A stretch of 64,000 nt of DNA, taken from positions 1 to 64,000 of the forward strand of contig NZ_WBIR01000006.1 in assembly GCF_009749395.1 (NCBI RefSeq). The letters are read 5' to 3'. Within the stretch, counting starts at the first letter, position 1. Every line of letters begins with the position of its first letter. The notes beneath the pieces were generated by a model. That model saw nothing but the letters and a program-made list of their open reading frames with translations, made no database searches and was not told the DNA's origin. The position numbers and the translations under genes are program-made. Source of the stretch: Agromyces salentinus. Its GTDB lineage: Bacteria > Actinomycetota > Actinomycetes > Actinomycetales > Microbacteriaceae. This document shows, piece by piece, positions 46,122 to 54,795 of this stretch.

Positions 46122-47275
46122 GATGCGCCTCTCTGCAGGGTGGTCGTCGCGGTGCCATCGGCGATGGCGGAGATGAGGTGTTCGGCGAGGCCGAGGCCGG
46201 TGGTCATGCCGATGCCGGTCGTCGCGGCGGCCAGGTGCACGCCTGGCTCGACCTCCTCGATGAGGAAGTCGTCGGGTCCGCTCGCGTAGACGCCCTGCCA
46301 GCGCTCGAGGACGCGCGGCGCCCCGATGCCGAAGAGCTCGCGGGCGAGCCCGAGCAGCGCGTCGAACGCGACCTCCGGCTGGAACGGCGCGACCGTCGCG
46401 CCCCGGTAGTGCGTGTCGCCGACGATGAGCGAGCCATCGGGCAGCTGCGTGTACATCTGGTTGAGGTCGAGGGCGGCGAGCGCCGGATGCTCGGCGTGCA
46501 GCCGCTCGCGGAGGGCGGATGCGGCGTCGGTGGCCGCGAATCCGCCGTAGCGCACGAGCGACCAGCCGGTGAGCAGCGGCGCGGCGAGCGGCATCCGCAG
46601 GTCGGGTGGGACGACGCGCATCATGTCCAGGCCGCAGCGCACGATGCCGCGCTGCTCGGCGAGGTCGGGGAAGAGCAGGTCGAGGTCGTGGTTGGCCGCG
46701 ACGACGACGGCGGCCGCGTCGATCGGGCCGCGGCTCGTCTCCACACGGCCGGGTCGAACCCCGGTGACGGCCGTCCGTGTCCGGAACTCCACGCCCATGC
46801 GCGCCAGGTGCGCCGTGAGGGCGGCCACGGCCTGCCTCGGGTCGGCCTGGAGGTCCCTCGGCAGGAAGGCGCCGCCGACCGCGGCACCAGGTGCGAGCGG
46901 CATCCGCGCCTCGGCCTCGTGGGCGTCGAGCAGCTCGACCTCGTCGCCCCGCGCGAGCGCGAACTCCTCGAGCACGGCGAGCTCGTCCTCGTGACGGGCG
47001 GCCACGAGCGTGCCCGACTCGCGGAGCCACACGTCGGCGTCGCGGGCGAGCTGGATCCAGCGCTCCCTGGCCACGAGGGCGAAGTCCCGGGCGAGGCCCG
47101 TCTGCGGCGTGATGCAGAGGTGGCCGAAGTTGCGGATCGAGGCTCCGGATGCCTCGCTGCCGCGTTCGATCACGACGACGCCGAGGCCCAGGCGGCGAGC
47201 GGCGAGCGCCGTGCCGAGCCCGACGATGCCGCCGCCGACGACGGCCACGTCGAAGGTCGTGCGCGCGCCGCTCAT
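46118..47275 (-). CDS. FAD-dependent amine oxidoreductase of the phosphonate cluster (TIGR03364-like)
   Basis: The 385-residue DAO-fold flavoprotein opens with the dinucleotide motif VAVVGGGIVGLGTALAA and IRNFGHLC near residue 45. The C-terminus TGIGMTTGLGLAEHLI is the second FAD contact. It resembles the family TIGR03364, found only beside phosphonate genes; related enzymes oxidise 2-aminoethylphosphonate or its N-methyl form to phosphonoacetaldehyde. Its neighbour downstream would hydrolyse that aldehyde. Start and stop overlap both neighbours. Confidence 0.85.
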   Translation of the reverse strand: MSGARTTFDVAVVGGGIVGLGTALAARRLGLGVVVIERGSEASGASIRNFGHLCITPQTGLARDFALVARERWIQLARDADVWLRESGTLVAARHEDELAVLEEFALARGDEVELLDAHEAEARMPLAPGAAVGGAFLPRDLQADPRQAVAALTAHLARMGVEFRTRTAVTGVRPGRVETSRGPIDAAAVVVAANHDLDLLFPDLAEQRGIVRCGLDMMRVVPPDLRMPLAAPLLTGWSLVRYGGFAATDAASALRERLHAEHPALAALDLNQMYTQLPDGSLIVGDTHYRGATVAPFQPEVAFDALLGLARELFGIGAPRVLERWQGVYASGPDDFLIEEVEPGVHLAAATTGIGMTTGLGLAEHLISAIADGTATTTLQRGAS

Positions 47276-49086
47276 CGGAAGACCCGCCGCATCCACACGG
47301 CGATGCCCTCGACGATGAGCACGGTCACGAGGATCATGAACACGATCGACGTGACGACCTGGTAGTTGGAACCCTGCCCGGCGTTCAGGAGGTAGTAGCC
47401 GATGCCGCCACCGCCGACGATGCCGAGGATGGTGGCCGCGCGGATGTTCGTGTCGAGCAGGTAGAAGCTGTGGCCGATGAGGGCTCGCGTCCCCTGCGGC
47501 ACCGTGGCCGACGCGTAGACCTGCGCACGTGTCGCGCCGGTCGCGCGCACGGCGCGCTCGGGGCCCGCCGAGACCTCCTCGAGCGAGTCGGCGATGAGCT
47601 TGCCGAGCAGCCCGATGCCGCCGAAGGCGAGGGCGAGCGTGCCGGCCTGGGCCCCGAGGCCGGTGATGACGATGAGCACGATCGCGAGGATCAGCTCCGG
47701 GATGCCGCGGACCACGAGCAGGAGCAGGCGGAAGCCGCCCCGCACGGTGCCGTTCGGCGCCACGTTGCGGGCCGCGAGCGACCCGACGACGATCGACACG
47801 ATCACGGCGAGCAGGGTGGCCGCCAGGGCGATCATGATCGTCTCGCCCATGGCGGAGAGCATCGTCTCGGCGTCGTAGCTCCCGAAGTTCGGGGGCCAGA
47901 ACTTCATGGCGATCTCGGGCACCTTCGCCCAGAAGGTGACGAGGTCGCCCCACGCGATGTCGCAGACGGCGACGCTCGCGACGACCACGGCGAGCGCGGT
48001 CCAGCCCCACGCGGTGTCGCGGATGTGGGTCGAGGTCCACGGGCGGCGCAGCGCCGCATGCAGGTCGGATGCCGCGTGCGGCTCGTTCCCCGACGGGCGC
48101 GGCGTATCGAGGCCGGCACGGGTCTCGATACGCTCGCCGGCGCTCACTCCTCGACCACCGGACCGGCGGGCCCTGGCGTTCGCGACGCCCCGCACCATCC
48201 GGTCGCCGAGGCCGCGCCCGCTCGGGGCGACCCCGAGCATCGCCGTGCGGATGACGCTCGAGACGATCTCCATGAGCACGCAGAGCACGAACATGACGAC
48301 CGCGATGCCGAGGCCCTCCGAGTAGTTCAGCGACTTGAACGCGAACGACATCTCCATGCCGAGCCCGACGATGCCGACGTACCCGAGCACGACGGACCCG
48401 CGGAGGTTGATGTCGTTCCGGTGCAGCACGGTGGCCACCCACGAGGGCAGCACCTGGGGCAGGATCCCGCTCGTGAACTCCTGCAGCTTCGAGCCGCCGG
48501 CGGCGCGGATCGCGAGGCGCGGGCCCTCGTCGACCTGCTCGATGGCGTCGGCGAACAGCTTGGAGATCATGCCGATCGAGTGGATGCCGATCGCGAGGAT
48601 GCCCGGGAGCGCGCCGATCGTGAACATGAGCACGAAGACCATGGCGAGCACGACGTCGGGGATGGCGCGGGTGAGCACGGTGACGAACCGGCCGAACGCC
48701 TGCCAGCCGCGACCCGGCGTCGTGTTCGACGCGGCGAGGTAGGCGATGGGCACCGAGAGCACCGCCGCGAAGACCGTGCCGCTGATGACGATGCCGAGCG
48801 TCAGCGCCGTGAGCTGCGCGAGCTCGGCGGCCGGCGGGAACTCGATGCCACCGACGCGTTCGAAGAAGCGCTCGGCGTTGCCCCAGCTCTCGAAGAGGGC
48901 CGGGATGGAGATGCCCGATTCGGCGACCGCGTACGCCGCGACGCCGACGATGAGCACGAGCGTGAGCGACGCGGCGATGCGCTCGGGCGACACGACGCGC
49001 CTCGGTGCGCGGTCGGCGACCGTGGCGGGAGCCGGTCGTTCCGGCGCATCCCCCCGCGGTCGTGGTTCGGTGAGCACGGGGGCCAT
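47272..49086 (-). CDS. phnE: phosphonate ABC transporter permease, two PhnE domains fused
   Basis: The 604-residue protein is twice the usual PhnE length. Each half has about six spans and an EAA-type loop for the ATPase: ADAIEQVDEGPRLAIRAAGG in the first and ADSLEEVSAGPERAVRATGA in the second. The linker (about residues 305-350) is hydrophilic and contains the palindromic repeat at 48103-48156, read in frame as AGERIETRAGLDTPRP. A fused pair removes the need for a permease homodimer. Its start overlaps the phnC stop by one base. Confidence 0.93.
   Translation of the reverse strand: MAPVLTEPRPRGDAPERPAPATVADRAPRRVVSPERIAASLTLVLIVGVAAYAVAESGISIPALFESWGNAERFFERVGGIEFPPAAELAQLTALTLGIVISGTVFAAVLSVPIAYLAASNTTPGRGWQAFGRFVTVLTRAIPDVVLAMVFVLMFTIGALPGILAIGIHSIGMISKLFADAIEQVDEGPRLAIRAAGGSKLQEFTSGILPQVLPSWVATVLHRNDINLRGSVVLGYVGIVGLGMEMSFAFKSLNYSEGLGIAVVMFVLCVLMEIVSSVIRTAMLGVAPSGRGLGDRMVRGVANARARRSGGRGVSAGERIETRAGLDTPRPSGNEPHAASDLHAALRRPWTSTHIRDTAWGWTALAVVVASVAVCDIAWGDLVTFWAKVPEIAMKFWPPNFGSYDAETMLSAMGETIMIALAATLLAVIVSIVVGSLAARNVAPNGTVRGGFRLLLLVVRGIPELILAIVLIVITGLGAQAGTLALAFGGIGLLGKLIADSLEEVSAGPERAVRATGATRAQVYASATVPQGTRALIGHSFYLLDTNIRAATILGIVGGGGIGYYLLNAGQGSNYQVVTSIVFMILVTVLIVEGIAVWMRRVFR
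48103..48156. repeat. palindromic repeat, copy 3, inside phnE
   Basis: CGTATCGAGGCC (48103-48114) and GGTCTCGATACG (48121-48132) with a six-base loop match the repeats at 13930 and 28489, with one mismatch; the tail GCTCACTCCTCGACC resembles the outer arm of copy 2. It is translated as part of the linker between the two permease halves. Confidence 0.7.
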
Positions 49087-49910
49087 CAGCGCACCGGCTC
49101 CACGACGGATGCGGCATCCGTCAGCTCGTCCTCGATCGCGGACAGCTCGGTGGTCGAGGTGACGACCTTGCCGTAGATCTCCATGACCTCGGCCTTGGAC
49201 AGCCCGGAGGCCTGCGTGTCGAGCACGACGGCGCCGTGGCGGAGGCCGACGATGCGGTCGCCCCACGAGAGCGCGAGGTCGACCTGATGCAGGCTGCAGA
49301 CGACGGTGAGCCCCGCGTCGAGGGCGATCTCGCGGATGAGGGCCATGACCTGCGCGCTCGACTCGGGGTCGAGCGAGGCGACCGGCTCATCGGCGAGCAG
49401 GATCTCGGGTTCCTGCATGAGGGCGCGGGCGATCGCCACGCGCTGCTGCTGGCCGCCCGAGAGCGTGTCGGCGCGTTGGTAGGCCTGGTCGAGCAGCCCG
49501 ACCCGGTCGAGGTGCCCGAGGGCGGCGAGCTTGAGGCGCTTCGGATAGGACCAGAGCCCCAGGCGGGGTCCGCGGAGCTCCGCGAGCGACCCGGTCAGGA
49601 CGTTCTCGAGCACCGTGAGCGACGGGACCAGCTCGAACTGCTGGAAGACGAAGCCGATGCGACCGCGCAGGGCGCGGAGGCGCCGCCCGGTGAGGGACGG
49701 CACCTCCTCGCCGAGCACGCGCACGGAACCGGAGGTGGGCGTCTCGAGGCCGTCGAGGTGCCGGAGCAGCGTCGACTTGCCCGACCCCGAGCGACCGAGC
49801 AGCACGACGATCTCGCCGCGGTCGACCCGCAGGGCGGCGTCCCCCAACGCCACCGTGTCGCCGAACCGCTTCGTGAGGCCCTCGACCTCGATGACGGATG
49901 TCTCGCTCAT
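49086..49910 (-). CDS. phnC: phosphonate ABC transporter ATP-binding protein
   Basis: The 274-residue ATPase has Walker A GRSGSGKST, the signature LSGGQQQRVAIARAL, Walker B ILLADEPVASLDP and the switch His in VVCSLHQVDLAL. The combination with PhnD and PhnE neighbours fixes it as PhnC. The ATG at 49910 begins MSETSVIEVEGLTKRFG with GGAGAGG nearby. It powers import of phosphonate through the double permease. Confidence 0.95.
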   Translation of the reverse strand: MSETSVIEVEGLTKRFGDTVALGDAALRVDRGEIVVLLGRSGSGKSTLLRHLDGLETPTSGSVRVLGEEVPSLTGRRLRALRGRIGFVFQQFELVPSLTVLENVLTGSLAELRGPRLGLWSYPKRLKLAALGHLDRVGLLDQAYQRADTLSGGQQQRVAIARALMQEPEILLADEPVASLDPESSAQVMALIREIALDAGLTVVCSLHQVDLALSWGDRIVGLRHGAVVLDTQASGLSKAEVMEIYGKVVTSTTELSAIEDELTDAASVVEPVR

Positions 49911-49992
49911 GTCCCTCTCCTGTGGATTCCGTGCGCCCGACCCGGCGGAGGCCGCCGGGCCGGGCTGGTGGGGCGTCAGCCCCTGGCGGGCG

Positions 49993-50922
49993 TCAGCCCT
50001 GGCACTGCTCCGCGTTCGTCTTCTCGCAGATGTCGCGGATGGTGTCGTAGTACGCGTCGTCGACCGGCGACGTGGCGAAGAAGACGCTCCGGAAGCCATC
50101 CGAGTCGGCCGACTCGATGCCGGCGGCGATGATGTCGTCGATGCTGACCTCGCCGAGGATGTCGGTCAGCTGCGCCGTCAGTTCCTCGGGGAGCGTGTCG
50201 GACACGACGATCGGGGCGCCGGGCACCATGGTCTCCGCGATGACGGTGACCTTGTCGCTCTTGGCGACCTCGCTGTCCTCGGCGAAGCCGGCCTCGCACT
50301 CGACGCCCTCGCCGACCTTGGTCACCGAGACGTCGTGCTTGCCCGCGAAGACCGGCGTGACGTCGGTCTCCGGGTCGATGCCCTCCTCGAGCAGGTTGTA
50401 CGACGGGAAGAGGTAGCCGGAGGTCGAGGACGGGTCGACGAAGCAGACCTTCTTGCCCTCGAAACCGGCGAGGTCGGTGATGTCGCTGTCCGCGGGCACG
50501 ATCGCCTGCGAGTAATAGCCGGGCTCCTGGCCCTCGGCCGTGATGATCGAGGAGACGGGCGTGATCGCGGCGCCGTTGTTCTTCGCCGTGACGTAGGTGA
50601 AGCCCGAGAACGACGCGACGTCGATCTTGCCGGCCACGGCCGCCTCGATGAGGGCCGCGTAGTCGGTCGACTCGTGGTATTCGACGGTCTTGCCGGTCTC
50701 CTGGGCGATGTAGTCCATGAGCGGCTGGTAGTTGGTCTCGGTGTCGACCGAGTCGGGGACCACGCCGAAGACGAGGGTGTTCTCGTCGACCGCGAAGGTG
50801 GCGCCGCTCGCGTCGGCAGTGGCGTCGTCGGAGTTGGCGCTCGCCGAGGAGCAGGCCGCGAGGCCGACGGTGAGCAGCGCGGCGGCGGCGATCGCAGCCA
50901 TGCCCTTGGGGGTGAATCGCAT
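49993..50922 (-). CDS. phnD: phosphonate-binding lipoprotein
   Basis: The 309-residue protein has a lipoprotein signal (LTVGLAAC with Cys24 as the lipidated residue) and a periplasmic-binding-type domain. LVFGVVPDSVDTETNYQPLMDYIAQ, quoted in part as GVVPDSVDTETNYQP, and VDPSSTSGYLFP are typical of PhnD, with the Ser/Thr cluster that binds the phosphonate. It is the first gene of the six-gene uptake and catabolism operon. A palindrome lies in its leader at 50943-50959. Confidence 0.95.
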   Translation of the reverse strand: MRFTPKGMAAIAAAALLTVGLAACSSASANSDDATADASGATFAVDENTLVFGVVPDSVDTETNYQPLMDYIAQETGKTVEYHESTDYAALIEAAVAGKIDVASFSGFTYVTAKNNGAAITPVSSIITAEGQEPGYYSQAIVPADSDITDLAGFEGKKVCFVDPSSTSGYLFPSYNLLEEGIDPETDVTPVFAGKHDVSVTKVGEGVECEAGFAEDSEVAKSDKVTVIAETMVPGAPIVVSDTLPEELTAQLTDILGEVSIDDIIAAGIESADSDGFRSVFFATSPVDDAYYDTIRDICEKTNAEQCQG

Positions 50923-50942
50923 CGGAAGCCTTTCATGACATC

Positions 50943-50959
50943 TGCGCCCGGTTGGCGCA
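50943..50959. promoter_or_regulatory. operator-like palindrome ahead of phnD
   Basis: TGCGCC and GGCGCA separated by five bases form an inverted repeat about 20 bases before the phnD start. TAGCGT near 50987 on the minus strand is a possible -10. The divergent GntR/UTRA gene begins at 51163 and is the obvious candidate to bind. The rest of the 240-base gap holds GC-rich sequence without other clear signals. Confidence 0.35.
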
Positions 50960-51162
50960 TGCTGTGGTGTTCCGTATGGTCACGCTAAGCAGGGGGCGCC
51001 AACGGGGAGGGGCAGCACGGTTACCGGAAGGTGAACCGCCGACGGCGGACCGGCGCGCCTGTTCGAGCAGCCGCCGCCGGGTGCGATCGTGGCCGGCGAG
51101 CCCCGGAGCTGCTTCGGGTGCGCTTCACCCGTCGTTCACCCGGGTGGGCGAGACTGCCCACC

Positions 51163-51918
51163 GTGCCGGAGACCAAGTTCCGAGAGATCGCCGACCAACT
51201 GGCGGCGGAGTTCGGCGCGCTGCCACCGGGCTCGAAGGTCGCCGGCGAGCATGAGATCGCCGAGCGGTTCGGCGTGGGCCGGGCGGCCGCCCGTGCCGCC
51301 CTGCAGGAGTTGCAGCGCCGCATGCTCGTGCGCCGCATCAAGGGCGACGGCACGTACACGGCCAAGCGCATCGACTACGTCATCTCGTCGGGGCGCGCGC
51401 CCTCGTGGAGCCGGACGGTCCGAGAGGCGGGTTCCGTGCCGCGCAGCGTGGTGCGGTCCTGCGAGGTCGTCCCCATGCCCGAGCTCGTCGCCGACCGGTT
51501 GGGGCGGCAGGTCGGCGAGCCGTGCTTCCGCCTCCGCCGGCGGTCGTTCACCGATGGGCTGCCGGCGTCGTGGGGCGACGAGTGGGTGCCCGTCGACGTG
51601 GTGCCGCAACTCGCCACGGCGATCCGTCACGAGCCGTCGCTGCATGAGATCCTCCGCCAGATGGCGGAGGCCGAACCCGAGCGCGCGTCGTCGCGCGCGA
51701 GCATCGAGGTCGCGACCGACGAGGTGGCCGACGAGCTCGAGTGCACGCCCGGCGACCCCGTCTGGCTGGTCGAGAGCGTGAACCGCGATGCGCGTTCGGG
51801 CCGCCTGCTCTGCTTCACCCAGCGCTGGATCCGCTCCGACGCGATGCGGGTGCTCTTCGAGCTCGTCGCGCCGGCTGCGGCGACGGCGGCCGCGACTCCG
51901 ACGGAGGCCAGACGATGA
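51163..51918 (+). CDS. GntR/UTRA-family regulator (PhnF-like)
   Basis: The 251-residue protein has a GntR winged helix (FREIADQLAAEFGALPPGSK and EHEIAERFGVGRAAARAALQ, about residues 5-70) and a C-terminal UTRA ligand domain (GEPCFRLRRRSFTDGLPAS, ECTPGDPVWLVESVNRD). Such regulators sense phosphonates or phosphate intermediates in phn clusters. GTG at 51163 was chosen because it follows GAGACT (51150-51155) and because upstream sequence is Arg-rich and unlikely to be protein. The stop overlaps the phnM start (ATGA). Confidence 0.87.
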   Translation: MPETKFREIADQLAAEFGALPPGSKVAGEHEIAERFGVGRAAARAALQELQRRMLVRRIKGDGTYTAKRIDYVISSGRAPSWSRTVREAGSVPRSVVRSCEVVPMPELVADRLGRQVGEPCFRLRRRSFTDGLPASWGDEWVPVDVVPQLATAIRHEPSLHEILRQMAEAEPERASSRASIEVATDEVADELECTPGDPVWLVESVNRDARSGRLLCFTQRWIRSDAMRVLFELVAPAAATAAATPTEARR

Positions 51919-53276
51919 CGACCACCATGCACGGGCTCGCCCGCGTCTCGACGCTTCCGCTCCCCGCGGCATCGTCATCGACCCCAGCGGATGCCGCGTG
52001 GCCGCTCGGCCGCGCGCCCGAGGACTACGTGCTCGGCCATGTCACCGCCGTGCTGCCGGATTCCGTGATCGACGACGCCCGGGTGGTCGTGCGGTCCGGG
52101 CGCATCGTCGAGGTGTCGCGGCATCCGTCGGGTTCCCGCAGCGACGTCGACGGTCGCGGGGCGATCTGCCTGCCCGGCATCGTCGACGTGCACGGCGATG
52201 CGCTCGCGCGCGAGCTCCGACCGCGACCCGGCGCCTCGGTTCCCGTCGGCTTCGCCCTCGCGTCCCTGGAGGGGCGCCTCGGGGCCGCCGGCATCACGAC
52301 CGCGTTCCACGGCATCGCCTACCAGGCCCGCAGCGCCGTCGGCCTGCCGATCGGCTCGCCCGGCGCCGAGGAGCTCGTGGCCGACCTCGAGCTGCACGCC
52401 GCCGTGCCACGCGTGCTGCACCGCCTCGACGTACGGTGCCCCGACGGCGTGGCCGCGTTCGAGGCCCGACTCGCGAGCCGGCCCGACGAGGTGCTCGTCG
52501 TCTCGCACGAGGACCACACCCCCGGCCAGGGGCAGTACGCCGACCCCGCGACCATGCAGCGCTGGCTGATGGAGGGCGAGCGCCTCGACGAGGCGGAGGC
52601 CGCCGCGCATGTCGAGTGGTGGCGCGCGTCGCGCGACGAGCGCATCGCGCTCCGGGACGCGACGCTCGACCGGCTCGGCGAGCTCGCCCGCGCTGGACGC
52701 ATCCGGCTGTTCGGCCACGATCCCGAGACCCGTGAGGACGTCGACGGACTCGCTGCGCGGGGCGCGGCGGTGGCGGAGTTCCCGACGACCCGCGCCGCAG
52801 CCGAGCGAGCAAGGGAACTCGGCCTGCTCGTCGTCGCCGGCGCGCCGAACGTGCTGCGCGGAGGCTCCCACGCCGGCAACGTCTCCGCCGGCGAACTGGT
52901 CGACGCGGGGCTCGTCGACGCCCTCGCCTCCGACTACCTGCCCTCGGCCCAACTGGCCGCCGCCTTCATGCTCGCGCGGGCCGGGCGCTGCACCCTGGCG
53001 CGCGCCGTCGAGCTCATCACGGCCGGACCCGCGAAGGCGGTCGGCCTCGACGACCGGGGTTCGCTGCGGGCGGGGCAACGCGCCGACCTCGTACTCGTCG
53101 ATGCCGACGGCCCATGGCCGCACGTCATCGCGACGATGCGCACGCCCGACGATGCGCCCGCCCCTCGGGACGAGGCACCCATCAGGCGGCGGCCCGCCTA
53201 CTCGCGCCTGATGCGCCCGGGCCCGAGCGCGGCGCCCAGCCCGATCACGATGATGCCGACGACGAGCAGGCCGTAG
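51915..53276 (+). CDS. phnM: PhnM-family metal-dependent hydrolase
   Basis: The 453-residue amidohydrolase-superfamily protein resembles alpha-D-ribose 1-methylphosphonate 5-triphosphate diphosphatase: GIVDVHGDALARELRPRPG (metal site), SHEDHTPGQGQYADP and GAPNVLRGGSHAGNVSA with the later ligands, and SDYLPSAQL. In the C-P lyase pathway PhnM acts on a PhnI product. Here no phnG-L genes are present, so its substrate may differ. The last 26 codons overlap the convergent gene at 53198. Confidence 0.88.
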   Translation: MTTTMHGLARVSTLPLPAASSSTPADAAWPLGRAPEDYVLGHVTAVLPDSVIDDARVVVRSGRIVEVSRHPSGSRSDVDGRGAICLPGIVDVHGDALARELRPRPGASVPVGFALASLEGRLGAAGITTAFHGIAYQARSAVGLPIGSPGAEELVADLELHAAVPRVLHRLDVRCPDGVAAFEARLASRPDEVLVVSHEDHTPGQGQYADPATMQRWLMEGERLDEAEAAAHVEWWRASRDERIALRDATLDRLGELARAGRIRLFGHDPETREDVDGLAARGAAVAEFPTTRAAAERARELGLLVVAGAPNVLRGGSHAGNVSAGELVDAGLVDALASDYLPSAQLAAAFMLARAGRCTLARAVELITAGPAKAVGLDDRGSLRAGQRADLVLVDADGPWPHVIATMRTPDDAPAPRDEAPIRRRPAYSRLMRPGPSAAPSPITMMPTTSRP

Positions 53277-53431
53277 CGCGCCGAGAGCACGCCGAGCAGC
53301 GCGAGCACCGCGCCGACGACCACCACGACGCGGGAGATGACGCGCCGCACCGCCGGGCGTCCGAAGATCCGCGGCCGCGCACGGCCGTCGCCGCGCTCGC
53401 CGCGCTCGGCGCCCGGCTCGTCGCGGGTCAT
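53198..53431 (-). CDS. small two-TM membrane protein
   Basis: The 77-residue protein has a hydrophilic Arg/Glu-rich N-terminus and two hydrophobic stretches (VVVVVGAVLALLGVLSA and LLVVGIIVIGLGAALG). The ATG at 53431 overlaps the SDR stop (ATGA), which supports it as real. The 3' end overlaps phnM on the other strand by 79 bases. No family is recognised. Confidence 0.65.
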   Translation of the reverse strand: MTRDEPGAERGERGDGRARPRIFGRPAVRRVISRVVVVVGAVLALLGVLSARYGLLVVGIIVIGLGAALGPGRIRRE

Positions 53432-54348
53432 CCGCCGACCGGGAACGCCCGCCCGGTCGTCTCCTCCGCGAACGTCCAGACCTTCTCGCCGATCGCCGGC
53501 TTCAGCGTGACGCGTGCCGGGACCTGGATCGAGGGCCGCCCGCGGGTCAGGTGCCTCGGTCCCCAGAACTGCCCGCCCGTGACATCCGCCGCCGTGAGCG
53601 CGTGCAGGGGGACCTCGGCGCCGCGGTGCTTGCCCTGCGCCCAGGCGCCCTGCAGGGCGTCGGCGAAGCGGTCTCCGCGGCTCGGCTCGTTGACGCCGGG
53701 AACGGTGGGCGTGCGCCCGCTGATCGAGTAGCCGGGCTGCGCGACCACGCTCGAGACGGCCACGCCCGCCGCCCGGAGACGTCGGTCGAGCTCGAACGCC
53801 AGCGCCTGCGTCGCGATCTTCGACTGCGCGTACGCACGCCAGGAGTCGTAGCCCCGCTCGAGCTGCAGGTCGTTCACGCGGAACGTCGAGAGCAGCGTCG
53901 AGAGCGAGCCGAGCGAGACGATGCGCGCGCCGAGCGTGAGGTGCGGCAGCAGCCGGCCGAGGAGCGTGAAGTGGCCGAGCACGTTGGTCGCCAGCACGAG
54001 CTCGTCGCCGTCGACCGACACCTCACGGGCCTTCGGCGTGTGCACCATGCCCGCGTTCGCGACGATGCCGTCGAGCGGGGGCGCGGCGAGCAGCACGTCG
54101 GCGCCGGCGAGCACCGACGCCTGCGACGACAGGTCGATCACGATCGACTCGACGGATGCCGCGGGCCGGACGGCGCGGATCGCGGTCGTCGCGGCATCCA
54201 ACCGCTCGGCGCTGCGTCCGGCCAGGACGACGTGTGCACCGGCGGCGGCCAGCCTCGCGGCGGTGAAGAACCCCAGCCCGGCGTTGGCGCCCGTGACGAG
54301 GAAGCGGTGACCCGCCTGCGGCGGCAGCGCGAGCGGGTACCAGGTCAT
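53428..54348 (-). CDS. short-chain dehydrogenase/reductase
   Basis: The 306-residue protein has the SDR nucleotide motif VTGANAGLGFF, VLAGRSAERL (NADP-favouring Arg), the NAG segment DGIVANAG and the catalytic YAQSK with an upstream Ser in SLGSLST. The length and the long C-terminal part place it with the retinol-dehydrogenase-like (RDH/WWOX) SDRs. It starts with an ATG overlapping the chorismate mutase stop. The substrate is unknown. Confidence 0.88.
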   Translation of the reverse strand: MTWYPLALPPQAGHRFLVTGANAGLGFFTAARLAAAGAHVVLAGRSAERLDAATTAIRAVRPAASVESIVIDLSSQASVLAGADVLLAAPPLDGIVANAGMVHTPKAREVSVDGDELVLATNVLGHFTLLGRLLPHLTLGARIVSLGSLSTLLSTFRVNDLQLERGYDSWRAYAQSKIATQALAFELDRRLRAAGVAVSSVVAQPGYSISGRTPTVPGVNEPSRGDRFADALQGAWAQGKHRGAEVPLHALTAADVTGGQFWGPRHLTRGRPSIQVPARVTLKPAIGEKVWTFAEETTGRAFPVGG

Positions 54349-54698
54349 GCGCGGGCGGAGCCCTCGACGTCGGCCACCCTCGCCGGACCCGAGCCCGCGA
54401 TCTCCTCGTGGTGCTGGATGACCTCGGCGACGACGAAGTTGAACCACTTCTCGGCGAACGCCGGGTCGAGGTGCGCGTCGACCGCGAGGTCGCGCAGGCG
54501 GGCGATCTGGCGCTTCTCCCGATCGGGGTCGGTGGGCGGCAGGCCGTGCTCCGCCTTCAGCCGGCCGACCTTCTGGGTGAACTTGAAGCGCTCGGCGAGC
54601 AGGTGGATGAGGGCGGCGTCGATGTTGTCGATGCTCGAGCGGATGCCGAGCAGTTCGGTCATCGCGGCATCACGTTCGTCGATGGGCCCGTCAGTCAT
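54345..54698 (-). CDS. chorismate mutase, AroQ type
   Basis: The 117-residue all-helical protein has RSSIDNIDAALIHLLAERFKFTQKVGRLKAEHGLPPTDPDRE (quoted in part: IDNIDAALIHLLAERFK), the usual AroQ active-site arrangement with Arg, Lys and Asp. It converts chorismate to prephenate for Phe/Tyr synthesis. TAGGGT ends exactly six bases before the ATG, implying a leaderless message. Translational coupling to an SDR and a small membrane protein is unusual and not explained by the pathway. Confidence 0.9.
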   Translation of the reverse strand: MTDGPIDERDAAMTELLGIRSSIDNIDAALIHLLAERFKFTQKVGRLKAEHGLPPTDPDREKRQIARLRDLAVDAHLDPAFAEKWFNFVVAEVIQHHEEIAGSGPARVADVEGSARA

Positions 54699-54704
54699 GC
54701 TTCG

Positions 54705-54710
54705 ACCCTA
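54705..54710 (-). promoter_or_regulatory. leaderless promoter of the chorismate mutase operon
   Basis: TAGGGT on the minus strand is followed by six bases and the ATG at 54698. Confidence 0.5.
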
Positions 54711-54795
54711 CCCGCGCTCGAGGGTCGCCCGGCGGTCGGGTGCGCGCCTGCGCCGGATCCGGCCCGGGCGCGCCGTGTCCGACCCGACCCGCCGG

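Noticed and set aside
42894..46289. 1131-codon plus-strand open frame
   Set aside because: It runs antisense to five coupled, recognisable genes and has no domain; rejected as a shadow despite its length.
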